From contig JAAVCG010000007.1 of assembly GCA_014802435.1 (NCBI GenBank), forward strand, positions 1 to 59,675: a stretch of 59,675 nucleotides of DNA, written 5' to 3'. Positions 8,736-15,651 of the stretch are shown piece by piece (position 1 is the first letter of the stretch; each line of letters opens with the position of its first letter). This DNA is from Bacteroides sp. (lineage in GTDB: Bacteria > Bacteroidota > Bacteroidia > Bacteroidales > Muribaculaceae). The position numbers and the translations under genes are program-made. The notes beneath the pieces are model-generated. The model was not told the DNA's origin. It ran no database searches and worked only from the letters and a program-made list of their open reading frames with translations.

Positions 8736-9481
8736 AGATGGCGGGGGTAGATGAAGCGGGCGAGGCCGTAGATGTAGCGGCGGAAGCCGGGGCGATAGTC
8801 CAGCAGGCGGTCAAACCATCCGAGGTGGGGGTTGACGAGCTTGACGATGTAGCCGACATAGAACATGGCGAAGAGCGTTCCGGGGCCGACTACGGTCCAG
8901 GGCCATGAGCCGAAGAAGCAGAAGCCGGAGATGACGGCAAGGATGACAAGGGTGGTGTCTACCAGGATTTTAACCGTGGGGAACGGGCGCCCCGTGACGC
9001 AGGCTATGGCCACTTGAATTCCCTCGCCGGGCATGGTCACTGACCCGCAACGGATTTCCGTGGCCACGGCACATCCCAGAATAGTCGCGCCCATCAGCTG
9101 GGCAATTATCTGCGCCGGAAGTGTCTCATAAGTCGAGAAATAGGAGGTCAGCCACATATTGACGTCGAGCAGGCAGCCAAACACGAACCCTATCAGCAAC
9201 TGAAACAGCTGAATAGGCTCAAACCGGCGCCGGAGTACCAGAATCTGGGCCAGGACCAGGATGACGTTCATGATGTTAGTGTAGCCGCCGATGGTCCATC
9301 CGGGAGCTAACCCCGCCTGGCCGGCAAGGCTGAACGACATGGGAATCGAGGAAATCACTCCGCTGCCAAGATTGGACCGCACGCAGAGGGCCACTCCGAA
9401 AGTCATGAAAAACATTGACAGCAACAGCAATACGTGTTGCCACACAAACCCTATTACCTTATCTTTTTGGAACTTCATCAT
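8732..9481 (-). CDS. YczE/YitT-type integral membrane protein
   Basis: A 249-residue polytopic membrane protein with about five hydrophobic segments, beginning FVWQHVLLLLSMFFMTFGVA. The conserved features GVALCVRSNLGSGVISSIPM near residue 25 and TMPGEGIQVAIACVTGRPF near 149 match the YczE family (DUF6198-like), whose biochemical role is not established. A -7-like box (TAACTTTG, 9514-9507) lies 26 bp before the ATG, though the -33 element is weak. It is transcribed away from the ZIP transporter's stop codon, 52 bp upstream. Substrate unknown. Confidence 0.8.
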   Translation of the reverse strand: MMKFQKDKVIGFVWQHVLLLLSMFFMTFGVALCVRSNLGSGVISSIPMSFSLAGQAGLAPGWTIGGYTNIMNVILVLAQILVLRRRFEPIQLFQLLIGFVFGCLLDVNMWLTSYFSTYETLPAQIIAQLMGATILGCAVATEIRCGSVTMPGEGIQVAIACVTGRPFPTVKILVDTTLVILAVISGFCFFGSWPWTVVGPGTLFAMFYVGYIVKLVNPHLGWFDRLLDYRPGFRRYIYGLARFIYPRHL

Positions 9482-9533
9482 GAATTTTCGCTGTTTTTTA
9501 TCGCTGCAAAGTTACGAAAAAAACGCGAAAAAA

Positions 9534-10313
9534 TCAGCCTAAGACGACGTCGAGCACCATCATCAGCATGAATCCCAGGGCAAACCCGATGGTTCCCATG
9601 TTAGAGTGGCTCCCCTCCTGAGTTTCAGGAATCAGTTCTTCAACAACGACATACATCATTGCCCCGGCGGCAAAGGCAAGCATATAAGGCAGAATAGGGA
9701 TGACGAAGGCCGCCAGGAGGATGGTCAGGATTGCACCAATGGGCTCAATGATGCCGCTGAGCGCCCCGATGATGAAGGATTTGCGGCGGGAGTTTCCGGC
9801 GCTGCGAAGGGGCATTGAAACGATGGCTCCCTCCGGAAAGTTCTGGATGGCTATGCCGATTGACAGGGCGATGGCCCCCGCCATGGTCATGTGTGACTCC
9901 GCAGTCATCGCGCCCGCTAAGGCTACTCCGACGGCCATTCCCTCCGGAAGATTATGGAGAGTGATGGCAAAGACGAGTTTAGCCGTTTTCGAGAGGTGAG
10001 ATTTCGGGCCTTCGCTCTCGTTGCTGTCAATATGCTGATGGGGGACAATATCGTCAAGAAACAGAAGGAAGGCTATGCCCAATGAGAAGCCAATAATTGC
10101 GGGGATGATACTTGCAAGTCCTTCCTTTTCAGTCATTTCTATGGCGGGAATGAGCAGTGACCAGACCGAGGCCGCCACCATTACTCCGGCGGCAAATCCG
10201 GTCAAGGTTTTCTGCAGTTGCGGCGCAATGCGCTTGCGCATCATGAAAACGCAGGCGGCGCCCAAGGCTGTCCCCGCAAACGGCAGAAGTAGTCCTAAGT
10301 ATAATCCATTCAT
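9534..10313 (-). CDS. ZIP family metal transporter
   Basis: A 259-residue inner-membrane transporter with eight predicted helices, probably importing zinc or another divalent cation. The two family metal-binding motifs are clear: HNLPEGMAVG in helix 4 (near residue 118) and QNFPEGAIVS in helix 5 (near 155). A short hydrophilic loop between helices 3 and 4 carries HQHIDSNESEG, a likely metal-sensing stretch. Size and motifs resemble ZupT/GufA-type ZIP proteins. It is divergent from the acyltransferase gene at 10414, with about 100 bp between them and no clear promoter box seen for either. Confidence 0.92.
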   Translation of the reverse strand: MNGLYLGLLLPFAGTALGAACVFMMRKRIAPQLQKTLTGFAAGVMVAASVWSLLIPAIEMTEKEGLASIIPAIIGFSLGIAFLLFLDDIVPHQHIDSNESEGPKSHLSKTAKLVFAITLHNLPEGMAVGVALAGAMTAESHMTMAGAIALSIGIAIQNFPEGAIVSMPLRSAGNSRRKSFIIGALSGIIEPIGAILTILLAAFVIPILPYMLAFAAGAMMYVVVEELIPETQEGSHSNMGTIGFALGFMLMMVLDVVLG

Positions 10314-10413
10314 TCTATGTTAGTCTTTTTTTGAAGAGTAGCTCCTGAAATGTTAACAATTCTGAAGAAATTTAGTTTGAACCGCCGGGGGGGACGCGGC
10401 GTTATAGGGGTAT

Positions 10414-11334
10414 ATGAATACCTTAAGACAGAAAGACACACTCAGGGCGCTCACGTTCCGCCCCATCACTGAGGCCGATTATGGCCGCATTGCTCATTAC
10501 ATGGAGCTTACTGACAGTCAGACATGTGATTACACGCTTGGCGGAGTAGTTCTCTGGGCTGACTTTTTCAATTATCAGATTGCCGAGGCCGATGATACTC
10601 TCTTTATTCGCGGGGGCCGCGAGGATGACCTCCGGATTCCCGCCTATTCGCTCCCCCTGGGCGGCGGCGACTTCAGTGGGGCCATTGACTATCTGCGGGC
10701 CACTTCCGGCTCGCCCATCTGGTTTTCAGCCATTCCCGAGGATAGGCTCCATCTCTTTACGGAGGCGGGATGTGCGGTTTCGCCCTTAGGCCCGGAATGG
10801 AGTGATTATCTCTATGATATCAACTCGTTTGTGACCCTCGCGGGCAATGCCATGAAGAAGAAGCGCAACCACGTCAATCGCTTCAAGGCCGATAATCCGA
10901 AGGCCCGCATGGAGGATATGACCCCTGAAAACGCGCGCCTCTGCCTGCAATTGCTTGCCTCACTGGGCAATGACGGCTCGCCGACGGGCCGCGCCGAGCA
11001 GCTGGCAGTGGCTCGCATGCTGATTCATTGGCGCAACTTCGCCCCCTATTTCCGCGGCGGGGTGCTGAAGATGGCCGATGGCGAGATTGCCGGATTCACC
11101 GTTGGCGAAATCAAGCATGACACTCTCCATGTCCATGTCGAGAAGGCCAACCATACCATTGCCGGCTCGGGCGAGACCTTGGCCCATCTTTTTGCCGCAA
11201 GGATGAAGGAACTCTATCCGCGCCTGGCCTATGCCAACCGCCAGGACGACGCCGGCTCCGAAGCCCTCCGCGCCGCCAAGGAATCATGGCGCCCCCTGCG
11301 CCTCCTCCCCAAATTCAACGTCTACGTCAGGTAA
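10414..11334 (+). CDS. DUF2156-type (phosphatidylglycerol lysyltransferase C-domain-like) protein
   Basis: A 306-residue soluble protein of the GNAT-like DUF2156 group found widely in Bacteroidales. It begins with LTFRPITEADYGRIAHYMEL, has a basic central segment NAMKKKRNHVNRFK near residue 146, and the late signature VHVEKANHTIAGSGETLAHL near 237 followed by YANRQDDAGSEALRAAKESW. Family members resemble the aminoacyl-transfer domain of MprF but lack its membrane part; the real acceptor here is unknown. It stands alone on the plus strand, convergent with the helicase gene 17 bp beyond its stop. Confidence 0.8.
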   Translation: MNTLRQKDTLRALTFRPITEADYGRIAHYMELTDSQTCDYTLGGVVLWADFFNYQIAEADDTLFIRGGREDDLRIPAYSLPLGGGDFSGAIDYLRATSGSPIWFSAIPEDRLHLFTEAGCAVSPLGPEWSDYLYDINSFVTLAGNAMKKKRNHVNRFKADNPKARMEDMTPENARLCLQLLASLGNDGSPTGRAEQLAVARMLIHWRNFAPYFRGGVLKMADGEIAGFTVGEIKHDTLHVHVEKANHTIAGSGETLAHLFAARMKELYPRLAYANRQDDAGSEALRAAKESWRPLRLLPKFNVYVR

Positions 11335-11351
11335 ATCCCCCGTCGCGGCGG

Positions 11352-13610
11352 TTAAAGGATGGTGAATTTGGCGTATTTGAGCAGGAGGGTGCGGGTTCCG
11401 GCGGTTTCGAAGTTGACGGTGATGCGGGTGTCGGGCTGCGAGGTGTCGACGGAAGTGACCGTTCCGCGGCCAAATTTGGGATGCTCGATTTTGGCGCCGA
11501 CTTCCGGGGCGTCTTGTTCCGGCCGGCGGGGTGCGGTCGGCTCTGAATTATAAGATTTATAAGGCTTATAAGAACTATAAGGCTTTAAACTCGGCGCTTG
11601 CGGTATCGGGTCATCGTCGATGGTCTGGGCCGTCGGATGAGAGAGATATTGCGGGTCAATATCGCGGAGGAAGCGTGAGGGCGAGGGCCAGACGGTCTGC
11701 CCGTTGCGGAAGCGGTTAGTGGCATAGGAGAGCATGCAGAAGCGCTTGGCGCGGGTAATGGCCACATAGAGCAGTCGCCGCTCCTCTTCAATCTCGCGCG
11801 GGGTGGAGTTAGCCATTGATGACGGAAAGAGGTCTTCCTCCACTCCAACGACGAATACATTGTTGAATTCCAGGCCCTTGGCTGCATGGGCCGTCATCAG
11901 CGTGACTCGTTCCGTTGCCTGGTCGTCATCGTCCTTGGTGTCTTGGTCAGTGGCCAGTGAGGCCATGCCCATGAAGTCAGCCAGGGTTATGTCAGAGTTG
12001 CCCTCCTCGAGGCGTTCTTCAACAAATTCACGCACGGCTGATACCAGTTCCTCCAGGTTCTCGCGTCGGGCAATGCTCTCCGGGGTATGGTCAGAGATAT
12101 ATTGCGCGATGAGTCCGGAGGCGGTGATTATCTGTTCGGCCACGGTGAAAGCGTTTTCGCCCCGCAGGTTGAGGTCGGCAAAGCGCCGGATGAGGTCGGC
12201 AAAGAGCTGGAGCTTCTTGGCGGCGGCAGCGGCTATGCCGGTGTCGTAATTACCAAGGTCAGAGATGACGCTCCAGATGCTGACTCCATTTTCCATTGCG
12301 GCGCGGGTCAGGCGGTTGAGCGTCGTCGCGCCGATGCCGCGGGTCGGTGTGTTGATGACTCGGCGCAGGGCTTCGTCATCGTCCGGGTTGAGGCTCAGGC
12401 GGAAATAGGCCATGGCGTCCTTGACCTCCTGGCGCTGATAGAAGCTCAGGCCTCCGTAAATTCGGTAAGGGATATTGCGTTTGCGCAGGCTCTCTTCCAG
12501 TTGTCGGCTCTGGGCGTTGGTGCGATAGAGGATGGCATAATCCTCAAAGGAGTCATGTGAGGCGGCGCGGCGCGAAATGATGCGTGTGGCCACTTGATAG
12601 CCCTCTTCAATGTCGGAATAGGCGCGCACGAGTTCAATCTTGTCGCCCGTTTCATTGAGGGAGAAGACGTTTTTTGGAATCTGCTCTTTGTTTTTGGCAA
12701 TCAGGGAGTTGGCCGCATTGGTGATAACCCGGGTGGATCGATAGTTCTGCTCAAGCTTGAAGGTGCGCAATGTTGGGTACTGGCGCTTCAGTTGCAGGAT
12801 GTTGTCAATATTGGCGCCGCGGAAGGAGTAGATTGACTGCGCATCGTCGCCAACGACGCAGAGCTTCCCGGATTGGCGCGTCAACATGTTGACTATCAGA
12901 TGCTGGGCAAAGTTAGTGTCCTGATACTCATCAACCAGCACATAAGAGAAAAACTCCTGATAATGATGAAGAATGTCAGGATTATCGCGAAAAAGCACGT
13001 TGGTAAAGTAGAGCAAATCGTCAAAGTCCATGGCGTTGGCCACGAAGCATCGGCGGCAATACGTCTCATAAATCTGATAGAGCTGGGGGCGGCGGGCATG
13101 GCGGTCAGCGGCGATGATTTCGGCCGACGCCTTATAGGCCGCGGGCGAAATCAGCGCGTTTTTGGCGCCGGAAATGGCGTTGAGCACCACTGAGGGCTTG
13201 TAAATCTTATCGTCCAGGTCCATCTCCTTGATGATAGTCTTCACCAGGGCCTTGGAGTCGGCCGAGTCATAGATGGTGAATCCCGGCTTGAAGCCTATGC
13301 GGTCAGTATGGGTGGCGAGTATACGGCGAAAAATCGAGTGGAAAGTGCCCATCCAGAGGCGTGAAGCCGTGCGTTCACCAACCATCGCCTTGATGCGCTC
13401 GCGCATTTCATTTGCCGCCTTGTTAGTGAACGTCAGGGCGAGGATACGCCAAGGGTCGATGCCCTGATGAAGCAGATGGACAATCTTAAAAGTGAGCACG
13501 CGGGTCTTACCCGAACCGGCGCCGGCAATGACCAGCTGAGGCCCGTCGCAATAGCTGACGGCAGCCCGCTGCGCCTCATTAAGCTGCTCAAGATAATTCG
13601 AATCAATCAT
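11352..13610 (-). CDS. ATP-dependent DNA helicase, UvrD/PcrA type
   Basis: A 752-residue superfamily 1A 3'-to-5' helicase. Visible motifs: Q-motif LNEAQRAAV near residue 10, Walker A AGAGSGKTRVL near 31, DEYQDTN near 227, GDDAQSIYSFRGA near 256, QNYRST near 288, TAHAAKGLEFNNVFVVG near 572 and VAITRAKR near 618. The C-terminal linker contains SSYKPYKSYNSE (near 690), encoded by a copy of the 9-bp CTTATAA repeat found in intergenic gaps. The tail EHPKFGRGTVTSVD is the PcrA/UvrD C-terminal RNA-polymerase-binding Tudor fold. The ATG lies only 4 bp after the stop of the second RAYT. Confidence 0.95.
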   Translation of the reverse strand: MIDSNYLEQLNEAQRAAVSYCDGPQLVIAGAGSGKTRVLTFKIVHLLHQGIDPWRILALTFTNKAANEMRERIKAMVGERTASRLWMGTFHSIFRRILATHTDRIGFKPGFTIYDSADSKALVKTIIKEMDLDDKIYKPSVVLNAISGAKNALISPAAYKASAEIIAADRHARRPQLYQIYETYCRRCFVANAMDFDDLLYFTNVLFRDNPDILHHYQEFFSYVLVDEYQDTNFAQHLIVNMLTRQSGKLCVVGDDAQSIYSFRGANIDNILQLKRQYPTLRTFKLEQNYRSTRVITNAANSLIAKNKEQIPKNVFSLNETGDKIELVRAYSDIEEGYQVATRIISRRAASHDSFEDYAILYRTNAQSRQLEESLRKRNIPYRIYGGLSFYQRQEVKDAMAYFRLSLNPDDDEALRRVINTPTRGIGATTLNRLTRAAMENGVSIWSVISDLGNYDTGIAAAAAKKLQLFADLIRRFADLNLRGENAFTVAEQIITASGLIAQYISDHTPESIARRENLEELVSAVREFVEERLEEGNSDITLADFMGMASLATDQDTKDDDDQATERVTLMTAHAAKGLEFNNVFVVGVEEDLFPSSMANSTPREIEEERRLLYVAITRAKRFCMLSYATNRFRNGQTVWPSPSRFLRDIDPQYLSHPTAQTIDDDPIPQAPSLKPYSSYKPYKSYNSEPTAPRRPEQDAPEVGAKIEHPKFGRGTVTSVDTSQPDTRITVNFETAGTRTLLLKYAKFTIL
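11546..11586. repeat. 9-bp CTTATAA-type minisatellite inside the helicase gene, copy 3
   Basis: About four units of the form TTATAAGRN lie in frame within the coding sequence, adding the repeated tripeptide-like stretch SYKPYKSYN to the C-terminal linker. A 9-bp unit keeps the frame. Confidence 0.8.
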
Positions 13611-13614
13611 ATGG

Positions 13615-14058
13615 TTATTTCAGGTCATTAGGGTGGAGGGTAAGGAGAGCTGCTTCAAAGACTTCGTCTAATTCCTGGTCAAAGGGTTTGTGAAGATGAT
13701 GTTCCTCTTGGTTTATAATGTAATTTATAACCTTGTCTTTGCTCTCGGGAGATACTGTCGTGGCGAAATATTCTGAGGCCCAACCCTGAAAGTGCATGAA
13801 TTGAGGGTTATTATTCATCCAGTTGGAGGTGTTGGTTTTAATGAGTCGCATAAGGTCTGAGAGGGCGATTGATGGGTGGAGAGAAACAAGCATATGAATA
13901 TGATTGGGGATGCCGCCTATACGCAGGAGTTTACAGTTGGCGTCTTTGATGATGCTCCAAATGAAACGGTAAAGATCATTTTTCAGCGCCTCGGGGATGG
14001 TAAGCTCGCGGCGCTTGGTGCAAAAGACGATATGATATAGAGCGTTTACTTTACTCAT
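13615..14058 (-). CDS. REP-associated tyrosine transposase (IS200-like, RAYT 2)
   Basis: A 147-residue Y1 transposase. HUH motif HIHMLVSL near residues 53-60; candidate catalytic tyrosine in INYIINQEEHHLHKPF near 112. The N-terminus ALYHIVFCTKRRE is typical of the superfamily. It is only distantly similar to RAYT 1 in this window. It lies directly after the 71-72 bp palindromic array (14075-14548) and 4 bp before the helicase ATG, so the helicase may be read from a transcript entering through this element. No tnpB is present. Confidence 0.87.
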   Translation of the reverse strand: MSKVNALYHIVFCTKRRELTIPEALKNDLYRFIWSIIKDANCKLLRIGGIPNHIHMLVSLHPSIALSDLMRLIKTNTSNWMNNNPQFMHFQGWASEYFATTVSPESKDKVINYIINQEEHHLHKPFDQELDEVFEAALLTLHPNDLK

Positions 14059-14074
14059 CGTTATAATCTGTAAA

Positions 14075-14548
14075 TAAAGCGCCGGAGGCGCGGTGTTATT
14101 GTCAGCCCCGGGCGTGAGCCCGGGGTTTGTGGTTATGTTTTGTTAGCCTCGGAGAGGCGGCGTTATGTCGGCGCCAAAACGTCGCCTCTCCGAGGCTCCC
14201 CGTTGCGGGCGGGTGTCTATCCCCAGGCTTGCGCCTGGGGTTGGCAATGACGTCGCCTCTCCGAGGCTCCCCGTTGCGGGCGGGGTTTCTGTCCCCAGGC
14301 TTGCGCCCGGGGTTGGCAATGACATCGCCTCTCCGAGGCTCCCCGTAGCGGGCGGGTGTCTGTCCCCAGGCTTGCGCCCGGGGTTGGCAATGACGTCGCC
14401 TCTCCGAGGCTCCCCCGTTGCGGGCGGGTGTCTATCCCCAGGCTTGCGCCCGGGGTTGGCAATGACGTCGCCTCTCCGAGGCTCCCTGTAGCGGGCGGGG
14501 TTTCTGTCCCCAGGCTTGCGTCTGATGACGTCGCCGCTGCGAGGCTCG
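14075..14548. repeat. Tandem palindromic REP-like array beside RAYT 2
   Basis: Five near-identical units of 71-72 bp start at about 14181, 14252, 14324, 14395 and 14467, with a decayed sixth from about 14530. Each unit contains two hairpins: GCCTCTCCGAGGC and CCCCAGGCTTGCGCCTGGGG, joined by GTTGGCAATGACGTC. Related inverted pieces precede the array at 14080-14160. Units have no unique spacers, so this is not CRISPR. Several open frames across it are artefacts of the repeat. Confidence 0.88.
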
Positions 14549-14551
14549 GGG

Positions 14552-15346
14552 TTAGTCGGTGGAGGTTAGGGCGGCGGTTAGGCGGCGTTCGAGTTCGGCG
14601 GTGGAGACGTGGGTTGAGAGGACGCCTCGGTGGGCTATGGATATGCCGCCGGTTTCTTCGGAGACGACGATGGCGACGGCGTCGGTTGCTTGGGCGATGC
14701 CTAATGCGGAGCGATGGCGGAGGCCGAGGGAGCGGGGAATGGAGTTGTCATGGCTGACGGGGAGGATGCATCCGGCGGCCATGATTCGGTCGTGGGCAAT
14801 GATTGTCGCACCGTCGTGGAGCGGGGAGTTTTTGAAGAAGATGTTTTCGAGGAGTCGGGAGTTAATTTTGGCGTCGATGATGTCGCCGGTTTTTTCGTAG
14901 GAGTCGAGGCTGACAACTTGTTCGATGACGATGAGGGCGCCGGTACGTGAGCGGGCCATGTTCATGACGGCATAGACAATGGGCATTACCCGGCGGCGGA
15001 GGTGTTCTTCCGAGTCGTCATTTTTTCCTTCGAGTTTGCGATGGAAGAAGCGTCGGAGTCCGCGCCAGCGTTGGTTTGAGCCGATTTCTTCAAGGAAGCG
15101 TTTGATTTGTTCCTGAAAGAGAATGACTAAGACGAGGAGGCCGATTGACATGAATTTATCGAGGATTGTGCCGGTGAGGCGCATCCCGAGGATTTCAGAG
15201 GTTACGAGCCAAACGCCGATGAAGGCGAGGACACCGATGAAGATGTTACGGGTGCCGCTCTGTTTCATCAGGCGGTAGAGCCAGAAGAGGAGGGCGGCGA
15301 CGAGGAGTACGTCGAGAGCGTCTTTTATTCCGAATGTTTGCAACAT
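14552..15346 (-). CDS. cdaA: Diadenylate cyclase CdaA
   Basis: A 264-residue membrane-anchored DisA_N-domain enzyme that makes cyclic di-AMP from two ATP. Three hydrophobic helices occupy about residues 10-25, 36-52 and 63-78. The catalytic motifs are intact: SPLHDGAT (DGA at 178-180) and LRHRSALG (RHR at 210-212). It is normal in length. The promoter -7 box ends 5 bp before the ATG, so the message may be leaderless. Its 3' end runs straight into the palindromic array that separates it from RAYT 2 and the helicase. No c-di-AMP phosphodiesterase is seen nearby. Confidence 0.94.
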   Translation of the reverse strand: MLQTFGIKDALDVLLVAALLFWLYRLMKQSGTRNIFIGVLAFIGVWLVTSEILGMRLTGTILDKFMSIGLLVLVILFQEQIKRFLEEIGSNQRWRGLRRFFHRKLEGKNDDSEEHLRRRVMPIVYAVMNMARSRTGALIVIEQVVSLDSYEKTGDIIDAKINSRLLENIFFKNSPLHDGATIIAHDRIMAAGCILPVSHDNSIPRSLGLRHRSALGIAQATDAVAIVVSEETGGISIAHRGVLSTHVSTAELERRLTAALTSTD

Positions 15347-15350
15347 AGTG

Positions 15351-15382
15351 CAAATTTACGAAAATAAATGAGAAATACAAAA
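15351..15382 (-). promoter_or_regulatory. Promoter of cdaA, abutting the start codon
   Basis: Minus-strand -7 box TAAATTTG (15358-15351) with TTTTG (15382-15378) about 19 bp upstream. The ATG is at 15346-15344, leaving no room for a 5' leader or ribosome-binding site. Confidence 0.65.
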
Positions 15383-15588
15383 TGCAAAATACAAAATACA
15401 AAGTAAATGAAAAATGAAAAGGGAAAAATGAAAAATGAAAAGGGAAAAATGAAAAATGAATACAGAATACAAAATACAAAATACAAAATACAGAATACAA
15501 AATATAAAGTAAATGAAAAATGAAAAATTGAGGGTTCCCGGTAAGTTTTATAAATCTTATAAGTCTTATATATCTTATAAATCATATA
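15366..15588. repeat. AT-rich short tandem repeats, including minisatellite copy 4
   Basis: Runs of AAATACAAAATACAAAG and AAAATGAAAAGGGAAAAATG (about 15366-15535) are followed by the 9-bp CTTATAA-type repeat (15545-15588). The gap 15347-15651 holds these, the cdaA promoter and a terminator, and no gene that I can support. Confidence 0.75.
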
Positions 15589-15603
15589 GCGGGGGCGGGG
15601 CGA

Positions 15604-15633
15604 AAAAAAGCGCCCGGGGCGGGGCGCTTTTTT
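15604..15633 (-). terminator. Terminator of the large secreted-protein gene
   Basis: Arms AAAAAAGCGCCC (15604-15615) and GGGCGCTTTTTT (15622-15633) give a GC stem with an A tract before and a T tract after it on either strand, a classic bidirectional intrinsic terminator, 19 bp past the stop codon. Confidence 0.85.
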
Positions 15634-15651
15634 ATGGAGGGGTTGGATGGG

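Noticed and set aside
14181-14548. Regular repeats that might be read as a CRISPR array
   Set aside because: The whole 71-72 bp unit is repeated with no unique spacers, each unit has two palindromes, and there are no cas genes.
14127-14757. Several open frames of 60-133 codons across the array
   Set aside because: They are translations of the palindromic units with no start-site or domain support.
15246-15585. Small frames reading IYKIYKTYK and FVFCILYFVF
   Set aside because: They translate AT-rich tandem repeats and overlap the cdaA promoter and start.
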